A stretch of DNA of 13,107 bases, taken from positions 1 through 13,107 of the forward strand of contig CALDPJ010000407.1 in the NCBI GenBank assembly GCA_937911795.1. The letters are read 5' to 3'. The position numbers and the translations under genes are program-made. A model generated the notes under the pieces. The model was not told the DNA's origin. It ran no database searches and saw nothing but the letters and a program-made list of their open reading frames with translations. This document shows positions 6,037 to 13,107 of the stretch, in pieces (position 1 is the first letter of the stretch; each line of letters begins with the position of its first letter). The stretch comes from an uncultured Flavobacteriales bacterium (GTDB lineage: Bacteria > Bacteroidota > Bacteroidia > Flavobacteriales_D > SKUL01).

Positions 6037-7011
6037 CTAATCGAATGACTGGTTTGCATGCGACGCCATCTCAATCATACGGTCGTATTCGTCAGGAGTG
6101 AGATCGTTGAAGAAGAAATTAATCGGGTTGATTTTCTTGCCGTCTTTGAATACTTCGTAATGCAGGTGTGGAGCACTCGAAGAACCAGTATTACCAACCA
6201 AACCGATAATTTCTCCGCGCTTTACCTTCTGCCCCTTTCGCACGTTGATTTTACTCATATGCGCATAGAGCGTTTCGTATCCAAAGCCATGTTCAATGAC
6301 TACATATTTACCGTAACCGCGGCTGTTTCTGGGTTTGGTTTCTTTTACCACACCATCTCCGGTTGCATAAATCTCAGTACCTATCGGAGCCGAGAAATCC
6401 ATTCCCCAGTGCATTTTCCAAACTTTGTACAACGGATGAATTCTATTTCCAAAACCAGAAGCCATTCGCTTCAGTTCGTTGTTGCTCACCGGTTGAATGG
6501 CCGGAATGGATGCAAGCATTTTTTCCTTATTCTTCGCCAGTTCTATAACTTCATCATACGATTTCGACTGAATGTACAGCCTTTTCTCCAACCGATCCAA
6601 CTGGTATCGCGTATCCACCACAAGATCCGAAACATCAAAACCCGAGAGGTAATTGTAGCGGTTTACCCCTCCTACTCCAACCTGGCGCACGCTTTCCGGA
6701 ATCGGTTCGGCTTCAAAAATAGTTCTGTAGATGTTGTCGTCGCGGTTTTCTATATCAGCCAGCACCTTTTCTACGCGCTGCAAATCATTGTTGAGCAATT
6801 CAAACTGATTGCGCAAAAATGCATTTTCGCGCTGCAGCATTTTCTCTTTGGGAGAGTCAAAAAATGTATACGCAAACAGCAGGATCACCGAGGCAAAAAA
6901 CAATCCCAAAACCAGGTACGAACCCACCTGTTTCAGACGGTCGGCAAAGGTGATTTTCACCTTCTCGTAATTGAGTGTATTGGGGTTATATTTATAACGA
7001 ACTTTCGGCAT
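6037..7011 (-). CDS. M23 family metallopeptidase, membrane-anchored peptidoglycan endopeptidase
   Basis: This 324-residue zinc endopeptidase probably cleaves peptide cross-links of peptidoglycan from the periplasmic side of the inner membrane. The layout is a short cytoplasmic tail rich in K/R/Y (1-30), one transmembrane helix (about 32-50), a periplasmic coiled coil (about 55-92), a linker, a second helical stretch (about 132-167) and the LytM/M23 domain (about 185-297). The catalytic and zinc residues are visible: H201 and D205 in MHWGMDFSAP, H251 in YAHMS, and H282 and H284 in SAPHLHYEVF, so it should be active, unlike degenerate activator-type LytM proteins such as EnvC. It is the first gene of an operon with the MerR regulator and is divergent from alaS. 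A MepM-like role is inferred; the specific bond cut is not determinable here. Confidence 0.92.
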   Translation of the reverse strand: MPKVRYKYNPNTLNYEKVKITFADRLKQVGSYLVLGLFFASVILLFAYTFFDSPKEKMLQRENAFLRNQFELLNNDLQRVEKVLADIENRDDNIYRTIFEAEPIPESVRQVGVGGVNRYNYLSGFDVSDLVVDTRYQLDRLEKRLYIQSKSYDEVIELAKNKEKMLASIPAIQPVSNNELKRMASGFGNRIHPLYKVWKMHWGMDFSAPIGTEIYATGDGVVKETKPRNSRGYGKYVVIEHGFGYETLYAHMSKINVRKGQKVKRGEIIGLVGNTGSSSAPHLHYEVFKDGKKINPINFFFNDLTPDEYDRMIEMASHANQSFD

Positions 7012-7042
7012 TTCTTATCATACGACATTTGTGCCGCTTGAG

Positions 7043-7075
7043 TTTGTGAGCAAAAGTAAAAATAATCTAATTTTG
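7043..7075 (+). promoter_or_regulatory. Bacteroidota-type promoter for alaS
   Basis: TTTG at 7043-7046, a 21-bp spacer and TAATTTTG at 7068-7075 match the published Bacteroidota consensus (TTTG, 19-21 bp, TAnnTTTG) in every fixed base. Transcription would begin near 7080, leaving a leader of about 50 nt before the alaS ATG at 7134. Confidence 0.65.
7051..7058 (-). promoter_or_regulatory. Candidate -7 element for the M23/MerR operon
   Basis: TACTTTTG on the minus strand fits TAnnTTTG perfectly and lies 39 bp upstream of the M23 start. No TTG/TTTG is found at the expected upstream distance. It sits within the spacer of the alaS promoter, so the two divergent promoters would overlap and could exclude each other. 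Confidence 0.4.
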
Positions 7076-7080
7076 TCGTC

Positions 7081-7112
7081 CTTAATATTCGACGGCTTTA
7101 ACTTATATTAAG
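7081..7112 (+). promoter_or_regulatory. Inverted repeat in the alaS leader
   Basis: CTTAATAT (7081-7088) and ATATTAAG (7105-7112) are perfect 8-bp inverted copies separated by 16 nt, beginning just after the expected transcription start and ending 21 bp before the alaS ATG. It could be a leader hairpin or an operator. E. coli AlaRS is known to bind a palindrome at its own promoter, but nothing here proves the same mechanism. Confidence 0.35.
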
Positions 7113-7133
7113 AAATAACCCGTTCATAGCCAG

Positions 7134-9773
7134 ATGAAAGTCCGAGATATCCGTCAACATTTCCTTCAGTTTTTTGCCGACCGTGGTCACGAAGTTGTTC
7201 CTTCTGCTCCGATGGTGATCAAAAATGATCCGACTTTGATGTTCACCAATGCCGGAATGAATCCCTTCAAAGATATCTTTCTCGGCAATGAACAACCCAC
7301 CCATAATCGGGTAGCCGACACCCAGAAATGTCTGCGGGTTTCGGGCAAGCACAACGACCTCGAAGAAGTGGGTGTAGACACCTACCACCACACAATGTTC
7401 GAAATGCTCGGCAACTGGTCGTTTGGCGACCCCTCCGATCCTACTGCCGGTTATTATAAAAAAGAGTCGATTTCGTGGGCCTGGGAACTCCTCACAGCGG
7501 TATATAAACTGGATCCCGAACGGCTGTATGTCACCGTGTTTGAAGGTGACTCGGGCGAAGGTCTCGAAGAAGATCAGGAAGCTCGACAATACTGGAAGAA
7601 GCATATCGATGAAGCGCGTATTCTGCCCGGAAACAAGAAGGATAATTTCTGGGAAATGGGCGAAACCGGTCCTTGTGGTCCGTGTTCCGAAATTCACATC
7701 GACCTGCGCACATCTGAAGAACGCGCCCAGGTTTCCGGCGAAACACTCGTCAACAAAGATCATCCACAGGTGGTGGAAATCTGGAATCTGGTGTTCATGG
7801 AACTCAACCGGCAGGCAAACGGAAAATTGGTGCCACTACCCGCCAAACACATCGATACCGGAATGGGATTGGAACGGTTGACGATGGCCATTCAGGGCGT
7901 GAAATCAAATTACGACACCGACATCTTTCAACCGATTATCCGGGAAATTGAAAACATCACCGGAAAAAAATATGCCGCCACCGACGATAAGCGCGACATA
8001 GCGTTTCGCGTAATCAGCGACCATATTCGCGCCATTTCCTTTGCCATTGCCGATGGACAATTGCCTGCCAATACCGGAGCCGGTTATGTAATTCGTCGCA
8101 TCCTTCGCAGGGCGGTTCGTTATGCCTATTCGTTTCTGGAGTGTCGTAAGCCATTTCTGCACGAGTTGGTTTCGGTGCTTGATCGTGAAATGGGTGACTT
8201 TTTTCCCGAAATACGCAGTCAGCAAAAGCTGATTGTAAATGTGATTCGTGAAGAAGAAGAAACTTTTTTCCGTACGCTCGAGAATGGGATTGCGCGCATT
8301 GAGCATTTCCTCTCCACCTCGAAACAGAAAGAGATGGACGGAAAAATGGCGTTTGAATTATACGACACCTTTGGTTTTCCGATAGATCTTACCGCACTTA
8401 TTCTGAGCGAAGCCGGTGTGTCGATCGATATGAAAGCCTTCGAGTCGGAGCTTCAGCAGCAAAAAGAAAGATCGAGAAAGGCTACTACGATTGAAGCTGC
8501 CGATTGGATTGTTTTGAAGGATCAGGGATTGAGCGAATTCACCGGGTATGACCATCTGGAAATCCCCGTGCGCATTATCCGCTACCGCGCGGTGAAGGTG
8601 AAGAACAAACAGCAGTATCAGTTGGTTTTTGACCACACCCCGTTTTATCCCGAAGGTGGTGGCCAGGTGGGCGACACCGGATGGATTGAAAGCGATTCAG
8701 AAAAAATCCGGATTCTGGATACCAAAAAAGAAAACCAGCTGATTGTTCACCTCAGTGACCGACTTCCTGAAAACCCTGAGGCTTCATATACTGCCCATGT
8801 AGATGTACGGAAACGATCGCTTACGGCAGCCAATCACAGCGCCACCCACCTGTTGCATCACGCCCTGAGAAAAGTACTCGGTACTCACGTGGAGCAAAAA
8901 GGATCGCTTGTACATCCGGATTATTTGCGCTTCGACTTTTCTCATTTCAGCAAGGTAACCGAAGCAGAACTTGCCACCATTGAAGAAATGGTAAATCAGG
9001 AAATCTGGGGAGATGCCCCGTTGGAAGAATTCCGGGATACGCCGAAGCAGAAAGCCGAAGAAATGGGTGCCATGGCGTTGTTTGGTGAAAAGTATGGTGA
9101 ATCGGTTCGGGTAATTAAGTTTGGAGACTCGGTAGAACTCTGCGGAGGAACGCACGTGCCCAGACTCGGACATATCGGATGGTTTAAAATTATATCAGAA
9201 TCGGGCATTGCGGCTGGTATCCGCAGGATTGAAGCGCTCACCAATGCCGGAGCAAAAAAGTACATCAACGAACAGCTCGAACTGCTGAACCAGGTAAGGT
9301 CGGCACTAAAAACCCCGCACGATCCGGTAAAGAGCATTGAAGAATTGCAACAGCGAAACCAACAGCTGCAAAAGGAAGTTGAGAAAGCGCAACGTGCTCA
9401 ATCGGCGAATCTGAAAACCGAACTGATTGGTGCCGTAGAAAAACTGAATGGAGCGAGTTTTCTGGCTCAGAAAGTTACCCTCGATTCGGCTTCGATTAAG
9501 AATCTCTCCTTTGAACTTCGGAATCAGTTTAAAGATCTGTTTATGATTCTGGCTTCGGAATCAGAAGGCAAAGCAACGCTGACACTAGCTCTGGGCGATC
9601 AAATTGTAGAAGACAAATCTCTGAACGCCGGTAAAATGATTCGTGAACTATCCGCCCACATTCAGGGCGGAGGTGGCGGTCAGCAGTTTTTTGCAACTGC
9701 CGGCGGGAAAAATCCGGCCGGAATTGATGCTGCGCTTGAAGCCGGACGTAAGATGTTAAGCGAGCTGAGCTGA
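7134..9773 (+). CDS. alaS: Alanine--tRNA ligase
   Basis: AlaRS charges tRNA-Ala with alanine in the cytoplasm and hydrolyses mischarged Ser- and Gly-tRNA-Ala. The 879-residue product is full length (E. coli about 876). The class II catalytic core spans about 1-260: FTNAGMNPFK (37-46) is motif 1-like, NWSFGDP (94-100) is in the motif 2 region, and GMGLERL (243-249) is motif 3. The tRNA-recognition helical region includes GAGYVIRRILRRAVRY (315-330). The editing domain has the zinc ligands of NHSATHLLHHAL (H568, H572) and CGGTH (C670, H674). The C-terminal C-Ala domain has a coiled coil (about 735-765) and a glycine-rich IQGGGGGQQFF (843-853). It is monocistronic, with its own promoter, and its final 18 bp overlap the convergent membrane-protein gene. 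Confidence 0.98.
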   Translation: MKVRDIRQHFLQFFADRGHEVVPSAPMVIKNDPTLMFTNAGMNPFKDIFLGNEQPTHNRVADTQKCLRVSGKHNDLEEVGVDTYHHTMFEMLGNWSFGDPSDPTAGYYKKESISWAWELLTAVYKLDPERLYVTVFEGDSGEGLEEDQEARQYWKKHIDEARILPGNKKDNFWEMGETGPCGPCSEIHIDLRTSEERAQVSGETLVNKDHPQVVEIWNLVFMELNRQANGKLVPLPAKHIDTGMGLERLTMAIQGVKSNYDTDIFQPIIREIENITGKKYAATDDKRDIAFRVISDHIRAISFAIADGQLPANTGAGYVIRRILRRAVRYAYSFLECRKPFLHELVSVLDREMGDFFPEIRSQQKLIVNVIREEEETFFRTLENGIARIEHFLSTSKQKEMDGKMAFELYDTFGFPIDLTALILSEAGVSIDMKAFESELQQQKERSRKATTIEAADWIVLKDQGLSEFTGYDHLEIPVRIIRYRAVKVKNKQQYQLVFDHTPFYPEGGGQVGDTGWIESDSEKIRILDTKKENQLIVHLSDRLPENPEASYTAHVDVRKRSLTAANHSATHLLHHALRKVLGTHVEQKGSLVHPDYLRFDFSHFSKVTEAELATIEEMVNQEIWGDAPLEEFRDTPKQKAEEMGAMALFGEKYGESVRVIKFGDSVELCGGTHVPRLGHIGWFKIISESGIAAGIRRIEALTNAGAKKYINEQLELLNQVRSALKTPHDPVKSIEELQQRNQQLQKEVEKAQRAQSANLKTELIGAVEKLNGASFLAQKVTLDSASIKNLSFELRNQFKDLFMILASESEGKATLTLALGDQIVEDKSLNAGKMIRELSAHIQGGGGGQQFFATAGGKNPAGIDAALEAGRKMLSELS

Positions 9774-10211
9774 GGATACTTCTCTGCTCTCTGACTTTTT
9801 CTGACCGTACACCGGACCGTAGTACTTTTCTTCGTAGGAAAGCCCAAGGTGTAATACATAGAACCCGTTGAAAAGTATGACCAGTACGTAGTCCATCATG
9901 GTGTGTTTGCCAAATGCGTGGCACAATTCAATGTAAATTTTGGCCAGGAAATACACATTGTATCCGGGTATCAGAAAATACCAGATATGGTTCGCCGGTC
10001 GTCCGAGAAGCCGCAAAAAGACAATAACATTTAGTACAGGAATCAGGCAGGTATAACCCGGCTGACCAGCCTTTTCATACAGGCACCACTGCGCAACAGT
10101 GGCTACAAAAGCAAAAACTATCAAAGCTATCAGCAATCCTCCTCCAAACATTTCGTAAGCACTGTTGTAACTGCTTGCAAAAAATTGGGTAATTCCGTTG
10201 ATCCATTCCAT
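9756..10211 (-). CDS. Small DUF5684-like integral membrane protein
   Basis: This 151-residue protein has an extracytoplasmic or short N-terminal stretch, a long hydrophobic helix (about 23-44), further hydrophobic segments (about 53-69, 75-92 and 106-124) and a polar tail. The pattern EKAGQPGYTCLIPVLNVIVF, followed by GRPANHIWYFLIPGYNVYF, is a repeated aromatic/IP-x-xN motif typical of DUF5684 proteins, a family also seen fused to signal peptidase I in some Bacteroidota. Also typical is the late EKYYGP (128-133). No catalytic residues are recognisable, so its function is unknown. Its stop lies inside the 3' end of alaS (18-bp antisense overlap). I see no clear promoter upstream. Confidence 0.78.
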   Translation of the reverse strand: MEWINGITQFFASSYNSAYEMFGGGLLIALIVFAFVATVAQWCLYEKAGQPGYTCLIPVLNVIVFLRLLGRPANHIWYFLIPGYNVYFLAKIYIELCHAFGKHTMMDYVLVILFNGFYVLHLGLSYEEKYYGPVYGQKKSESREVSSAQLA

Positions 10212-10514
10212 AACACAACGTTTTTAGTTCGATTCAACATTTCTGGCTCATCTGCCGGACATATTTGCACGTGTTTCATATATATGACGAGACACCTCTA
10301 CCGGGGTTGCCCTGTTCACCCGACCGGAGTTTATCTACAAGACAGTGTTAATTAATTAATGCCCAACCCGTACAGACCTCAGATATACCATACTAACTTG
10401 CCACTTTACCAGGGCGGCAGCATTCGCAAAAATGTCGTCCGAATCATGTCGGATGCTTTTGTTCATAAATAAACACCAACTGTTTGAAAATTCGATTGTT
10501 GACCCGTACAACCA
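10212..10514. other. Intergenic region, divergent between the DUF5684-like gene and the OmpA-family gene
   Basis: About 300 bp without a supported gene. It contains a 12-bp perfect palindrome TCATATATATGA (10276-10287), flanked by GTGT and ACAC, and a bulged GC-rich inverted repeat (10301-10307 with 10318-10327). The right end holds the start of the OmpA-gene promoter, listed separately. I see no tRNA, riboswitch or small gene with support. Confidence 0.4.
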
Positions 10515-10526
10515 ATGCTAGCTTTG
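10496..10526 (+). promoter_or_regulatory. Bacteroidota-type promoter for the OmpA-family gene
   Basis: TTG at 10496-10498, a 20-bp spacer and TAGCTTTG at 10519-10526 match the Bacteroidota consensus. Transcription would start near 10531. The in-frame ATG at 10515 would then lie inside the promoter and not be transcribed, which supports the GTG at 10569 as the real start. Confidence 0.5.
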
Positions 10527-10568
10527 ATTAAATTGCCGCCATTCTTTCACGGGCACACAATTAAAATA

Positions 10569-12008
10569 GTGAGAAAAATTCCGGTTATCGTGTTTTACCT
10601 GATCACTGGCGTTCTTTCAGGGATGGCCACGCCCGCCCAGCCTTTGTCTGCAAATGGCAACCCAACCGTACCCGTAGTAAACACATCACCCAAATCTTTT
10701 CAAATTGAGCAGGCGGATGAATTACGTTCCCGGATTATTGATTTAATCAGCTATTCGATAGGCTTCTATACCGAAGAAATGATTCTCTGGGGAAAACCGA
10801 TTGTCGTTTTCAGACACAATCCTGAACAACAGTTTCAGCATCTAAATGACATTGTTCGTCACTCGCTGGAATTGTATGCACATCCCGCCAAAGATTCCTT
10901 CTGGGGATTTTCGGCAAGGCTCGAAAAACAATTACTCAACCTGCATATACTGAGCGGATATACCATCGACTACACCAATAAAACCGGTGGCAACGATTCT
11001 AAAACGATCAGTCACCGGGATCTTCAGAAAAAAGTGATTGAGTTAAAAAATTCGGCAACTAATGAGGTAGAAGAGTTTATTGATGAACATCCGGAGCCGA
11101 TTGATCAGAACGGCAATTTGCTGGATTTGGATAAAGAACATGTCAGTGGTGAAGATCAATTGCTGAGATCACTGGAAAAAGCCTCCCGCACCGATGTTGC
11201 TTTGCTGATTGATTCTTTGTTTGAACTGGATGAAGTACCTCACGGGCTCATCGACCGCATCAACCACCGTATACAGGAACTCGAAAATCCGGAGGAAATC
11301 GAATTCCGAAAAAACCAACCGCTCGATCCGATCGCACACCTGATTGAAACGCAAATGGAGATTGACAACGCAGAGCTGGAAATAAAACTGCCAAAATCCA
11401 AAAAGCCAAAGGACAAACCGGAAACCACACCGATAGATTTCAATTCGAGGGTGGTAGAATTGCTCGAGGACAACAACCGCCTGATGGCGAAGTACAACGA
11501 CCGGTTTGATTATATGCAGAGTCAGATCAATGAGCTGCGTGAAGAGCAAAGGGGTGTTTCTAAAGAGACGGAAATGCGGCTTCAACTGCAGATTGATGAA
11601 CTGCATTCGATGATTGGAAAACTGGCGAAGGATGAATACGCCGAAAGAACAGCTCCGGGAAAAAGTTCAGCGGGTTTGCAGGCCGTGGAAGTAATTTTTG
11701 AACGCAACAGCCACGACATCACCCTGTATCACCAAACACTTCTGAACGAAATCGCGGCCGGGCTCATCAAAAACAGTGCATACAAAGTGATGATTACCGG
11801 TTTTGCGGATGCGCTGGGAGATAAAAAATACAACATCCTGCTCAGTCAGCAGCGGGCGCAATCGGTGAGAAACTATCTTGCTCAGCGCGGAATTGAAGAA
11901 TCGCGACTGATCGTAAATTACTATGGCGACAACAAGTCAAAGACATCCAATCCGCTTGACCGGAAAGTGGAGATCGAATGGCTGATGGATGCTCCGAAAG
12001 CGAATTAA
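10569..12008 (+). CDS. OmpA-family envelope protein with a long unrecognised N-terminal region
   Basis: This secreted protein probably tethers the outer membrane to peptidoglycan. An upstream ATG at 10515 exists, but the GTG at 10569 is preferred: it begins directly with a signal peptide (VRKIPVIVFYLITGVLSG, likely cleaved after about residue 22-28) and lies downstream of the predicted promoter. This gives 479 residues. Residues about 30-290 are unrecognised, mostly helical and acidic, with a KPKDKP linker near 280. A coiled coil spans about 305-352. The OmpA C-terminal domain occupies about 373-473, with ITGFADALGD and LSQQRAQSVRNYL; D414 and R429 correspond to the diaminopimelate-binding pair of OmpA. 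No beta-barrel is evident, so it is not a classical OmpA porin; outer-membrane attachment is not shown by any lipobox. Its stop overlaps that of the convergent phosphatase. Confidence 0.82.
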   Translation: MRKIPVIVFYLITGVLSGMATPAQPLSANGNPTVPVVNTSPKSFQIEQADELRSRIIDLISYSIGFYTEEMILWGKPIVVFRHNPEQQFQHLNDIVRHSLELYAHPAKDSFWGFSARLEKQLLNLHILSGYTIDYTNKTGGNDSKTISHRDLQKKVIELKNSATNEVEEFIDEHPEPIDQNGNLLDLDKEHVSGEDQLLRSLEKASRTDVALLIDSLFELDEVPHGLIDRINHRIQELENPEEIEFRKNQPLDPIAHLIETQMEIDNAELEIKLPKSKKPKDKPETTPIDFNSRVVELLEDNNRLMAKYNDRFDYMQSQINELREEQRGVSKETEMRLQLQIDELHSMIGKLAKDEYAERTAPGKSSAGLQAVEVIFERNSHDITLYHQTLLNEIAAGLIKNSAYKVMITGFADALGDKKYNILLSQQRAQSVRNYLAQRGIEESRLIVNYYGDNKSKTSNPLDRKVEIEWLMDAPKAN

Positions 12009-12829
12009 TTTCCCGAACCAATCGGTGCCGGCAGCAGAGCTGAATGTCGCAATGAATCCCGCTCTTCATCGGTCCAATCGCGTTTAAAGTGGTAGATTTC
12101 ACCTTCCCAGGTTCCGTAAATAGGGTTGGGTAATACTATGTATTCCACTCCAAAACGGGTGCGATCGGCGAACTTTATCCCCCCCCTCTTTCCGTTGTCC
12201 TGCTTATCCCATCGCTCGTCGAAATCACCGAGATTATCACCGATCAGCATAACTATTTCGTAGCCCATCTCTGCAACTTTAGCCCTGCGTTCTCCTTTTC
12301 CGGAGGTGGTTGTTTTCAACAAAAACTGTTCTTCATTAAGCTGCGGCAAATTCAATTCGGCCATGTTCTTAATCGTCGGTTTCAGCGCTGCACTATCGCG
12401 ATTGGAAATGTAAAATATGGTCACGCCCAGACTATCTGCATAACGCAAAAACTCCCCGGCACCGGGCACTTCCCGCGCCACCGCCAGATTGGTCCATTTT
12501 TCCCAGGTTTCAGGAGAATACGGCTGATTTCTTTCAATCTGCCAGGCAGAATAGGCGCTGTTGTCCAAAACAGTTTCGTCGATATCGAGCACTACTGCCG
12601 GCTTTTCAGGCCCATTGGCCACAATTTGCTCTAGCCGCATTTGAGCGGTCTGAAAAGCCTGGTAACACAGTGCTTTGTACTCGGCAGAATGTTGAACAAA
12701 CAAGGTGGAAGCCAACAGATACTCCTGCGTTCGGTGCGGAGTTTTCTTTTCGGGAATGACAACGGTCGGTTTGGGTTCACACCCCGAAACAAAAATGGCG
12801 GCGACAATAAGTAATTGGAAGAATTTCAT
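12005..12829 (-). CDS. 5'-nucleotidase / acid phosphatase lipoprotein, e(P4) family (HAD superfamily)
   Basis: This lipid-anchored phosphatase removes phosphate from nucleotides and similar monoesters outside the cytoplasm; in Haemophilus, e(P4) serves NAD and nucleotide salvage. The chosen ATG gives MKFFQLLIVAAIFVSGC, a signal peptide with lipobox VSGC and lipidated C17; a longer frame from 12874 would add 15 residues ahead of it and is unlikely. The 274-residue product has all HAD motifs of the family: VVLDIDETVLDNS (79-91, nucleophile D82 and acid D84), YISNRDS (140-146), the lysine of LLKTTTSGKGERR (170-182) and LIGDNLGDFDERW (195-207). The length fits the family. The final four bases overlap the OmpA-family gene tail to tail. 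Confidence 0.92.
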   Translation of the reverse strand: MKFFQLLIVAAIFVSGCEPKPTVVIPEKKTPHRTQEYLLASTLFVQHSAEYKALCYQAFQTAQMRLEQIVANGPEKPAVVLDIDETVLDNSAYSAWQIERNQPYSPETWEKWTNLAVAREVPGAGEFLRYADSLGVTIFYISNRDSAALKPTIKNMAELNLPQLNEEQFLLKTTTSGKGERRAKVAEMGYEIVMLIGDNLGDFDERWDKQDNGKRGGIKFADRTRFGVEYIVLPNPIYGTWEGEIYHFKRDWTDEERDSLRHSALLPAPIGSGN

Positions 12830-12844
12830 GTTCTGTATTTGAAA

Positions 12845-12852
12845 CAAAAATA
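12845..12852 (-). promoter_or_regulatory. Candidate -7 element for the e(P4) phosphatase gene
   Basis: TATTTTTG on the minus strand matches TAnnTTTG and lies 15 bp before the chosen ATG at 12829. It lies downstream of the longer-frame ATG at 12874, supporting the shorter start. No -33 TTTG at the right spacing is visible and the leader would be short. Confidence 0.3.
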
Positions 12853-12991
12853 GCGGAATGATTGGTAATGTCATTTTCTAATTGCAAATGGCAGTTGCTT
12901 TTCGCCAGATGCAAATAAATTCATCAACTCCAGTAACATCAAGGCAGAAGCCGTATTGAAACGTTTATAAGCGAATAACTTACGACTATAA

Positions 12992-13107
12992 ATGGTTAAC
13001 ATACGACTCCGGAATTTCAAAATCCCGCTCTTTGTCCTGTCGTTCTGTTTGTGCTTCACCAAATTAATGTCAGTACAGGCAAACACAACTAAATCATTTA
13101 TTCATTT
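12992..13107 (+). CDS. Start of a probable secreted protein, cut by the window edge
   Basis: An ATG at 12992 opens a frame that runs off the right edge. It begins with a basic stretch (MVNIRLRNFK), then a hydrophobic core (IPLFVLSFCLCF), then a plausible signal peptidase site (SVQA, before NTTK). This is the shape of a Sec signal peptide. Only 38 codons are visible, so the family cannot be named. It is divergent from the phosphatase gene. A competing minus-strand frame over the same bases has no recognisable features. Confidence 0.45.
   Translation, partial: MVNIRLRNFKIPLFVLSFCLCFTKLMSVQANTTKSFIH

Noticed and set aside
6058..7041. A 327-codon plus-strand open frame opposite the M23 peptidase
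   Set aside because: It is antisense to a clearly functional gene over its whole length, its composition is rich in F, H and I as expected for a mirror frame, and no motif or promoter supports it.
7098..7763. A 221-codon minus-strand open frame over the start of alaS
   Set aside because: It covers the highly conserved AlaRS catalytic core; the composition is that of an antisense shadow.
12871..13086. A 71-codon minus-strand open frame ahead of the phosphatase gene
   Set aside because: It has no recognisable motif, overlaps the more convincing plus-strand signal peptide frame at 12992, and covers the phosphatase promoter area.

Overview
The window reads as ordinary chromosomal sequence from a member of the Bacteroidota. 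Supporting signs are a DUF4301 protein (a family I know from this phylum), a TamL-type outer-membrane assembly protein, an actB (alternative complex III) fragment, a MerR/M23 peptidase pair, and intergenic matches to the phylum's promoter pattern (TTTG/TTG, a spacer of about 20, then TAnnTTTG). Shine-Dalgarno sequences are mostly absent, as is common in this phylum. I see no tRNA, rRNA, CRISPR array, transposase or phage gene.

Layout. (1) Positions 1-566 hold two broken genes placed tail to tail: the barrel region of a TamL-like protein on the plus strand, which stops abruptly, and the last ~90 codons of an actB-like gene on the minus strand, with a frameshift at its truncated end. This is a rearrangement scar or an assembly join. 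(2) 567-2515 is a two-gene operon of a membrane-anchored family 2 glycosyltransferase and a flippase-like/LPG-synthase-type integral membrane protein, probably acting in polyprenyl- or lipid-linked sugar transfer. (3) galE (minus) and a DUF4301 gene (plus) are divergently arranged. DUF4301 carries motifs that look like a UDP-sugar pyrophosphorylase-type nucleotidyltransferase, which fits its galE neighbour. (4) 5181-5698 is non-coding and holds at least three degenerate inverted-repeat elements of about 90 bp. (5) A minus-strand operon has an M23 peptidoglycan endopeptidase followed after 2 bp by a small MerR-type regulator. It is divergent from alaS (plus), which has a well-matched promoter and a leader inverted repeat. 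(6) A small DUF5684-type membrane protein (minus) overlaps the 3' end of alaS. (7) An OmpA-family envelope protein (plus) and an e(P4)-family acid phosphatase lipoprotein (minus) converge with overlapping stop codons. (8) The right edge has the start of a probable secreted protein.

Taken together the region serves envelope biogenesis (glycosyltransfer, nucleotide sugars, peptidoglycan hydrolysis, OmpA anchoring, periplasmic phosphatase) around a housekeeping tRNA synthetase. I found no convincing new multi-gene system. The points most worth following are the DUF4301 nucleotidyltransferase hypothesis, the intergenic repeat cluster, the TamL/actB junction, and two genes whose likely starts are not ATG.
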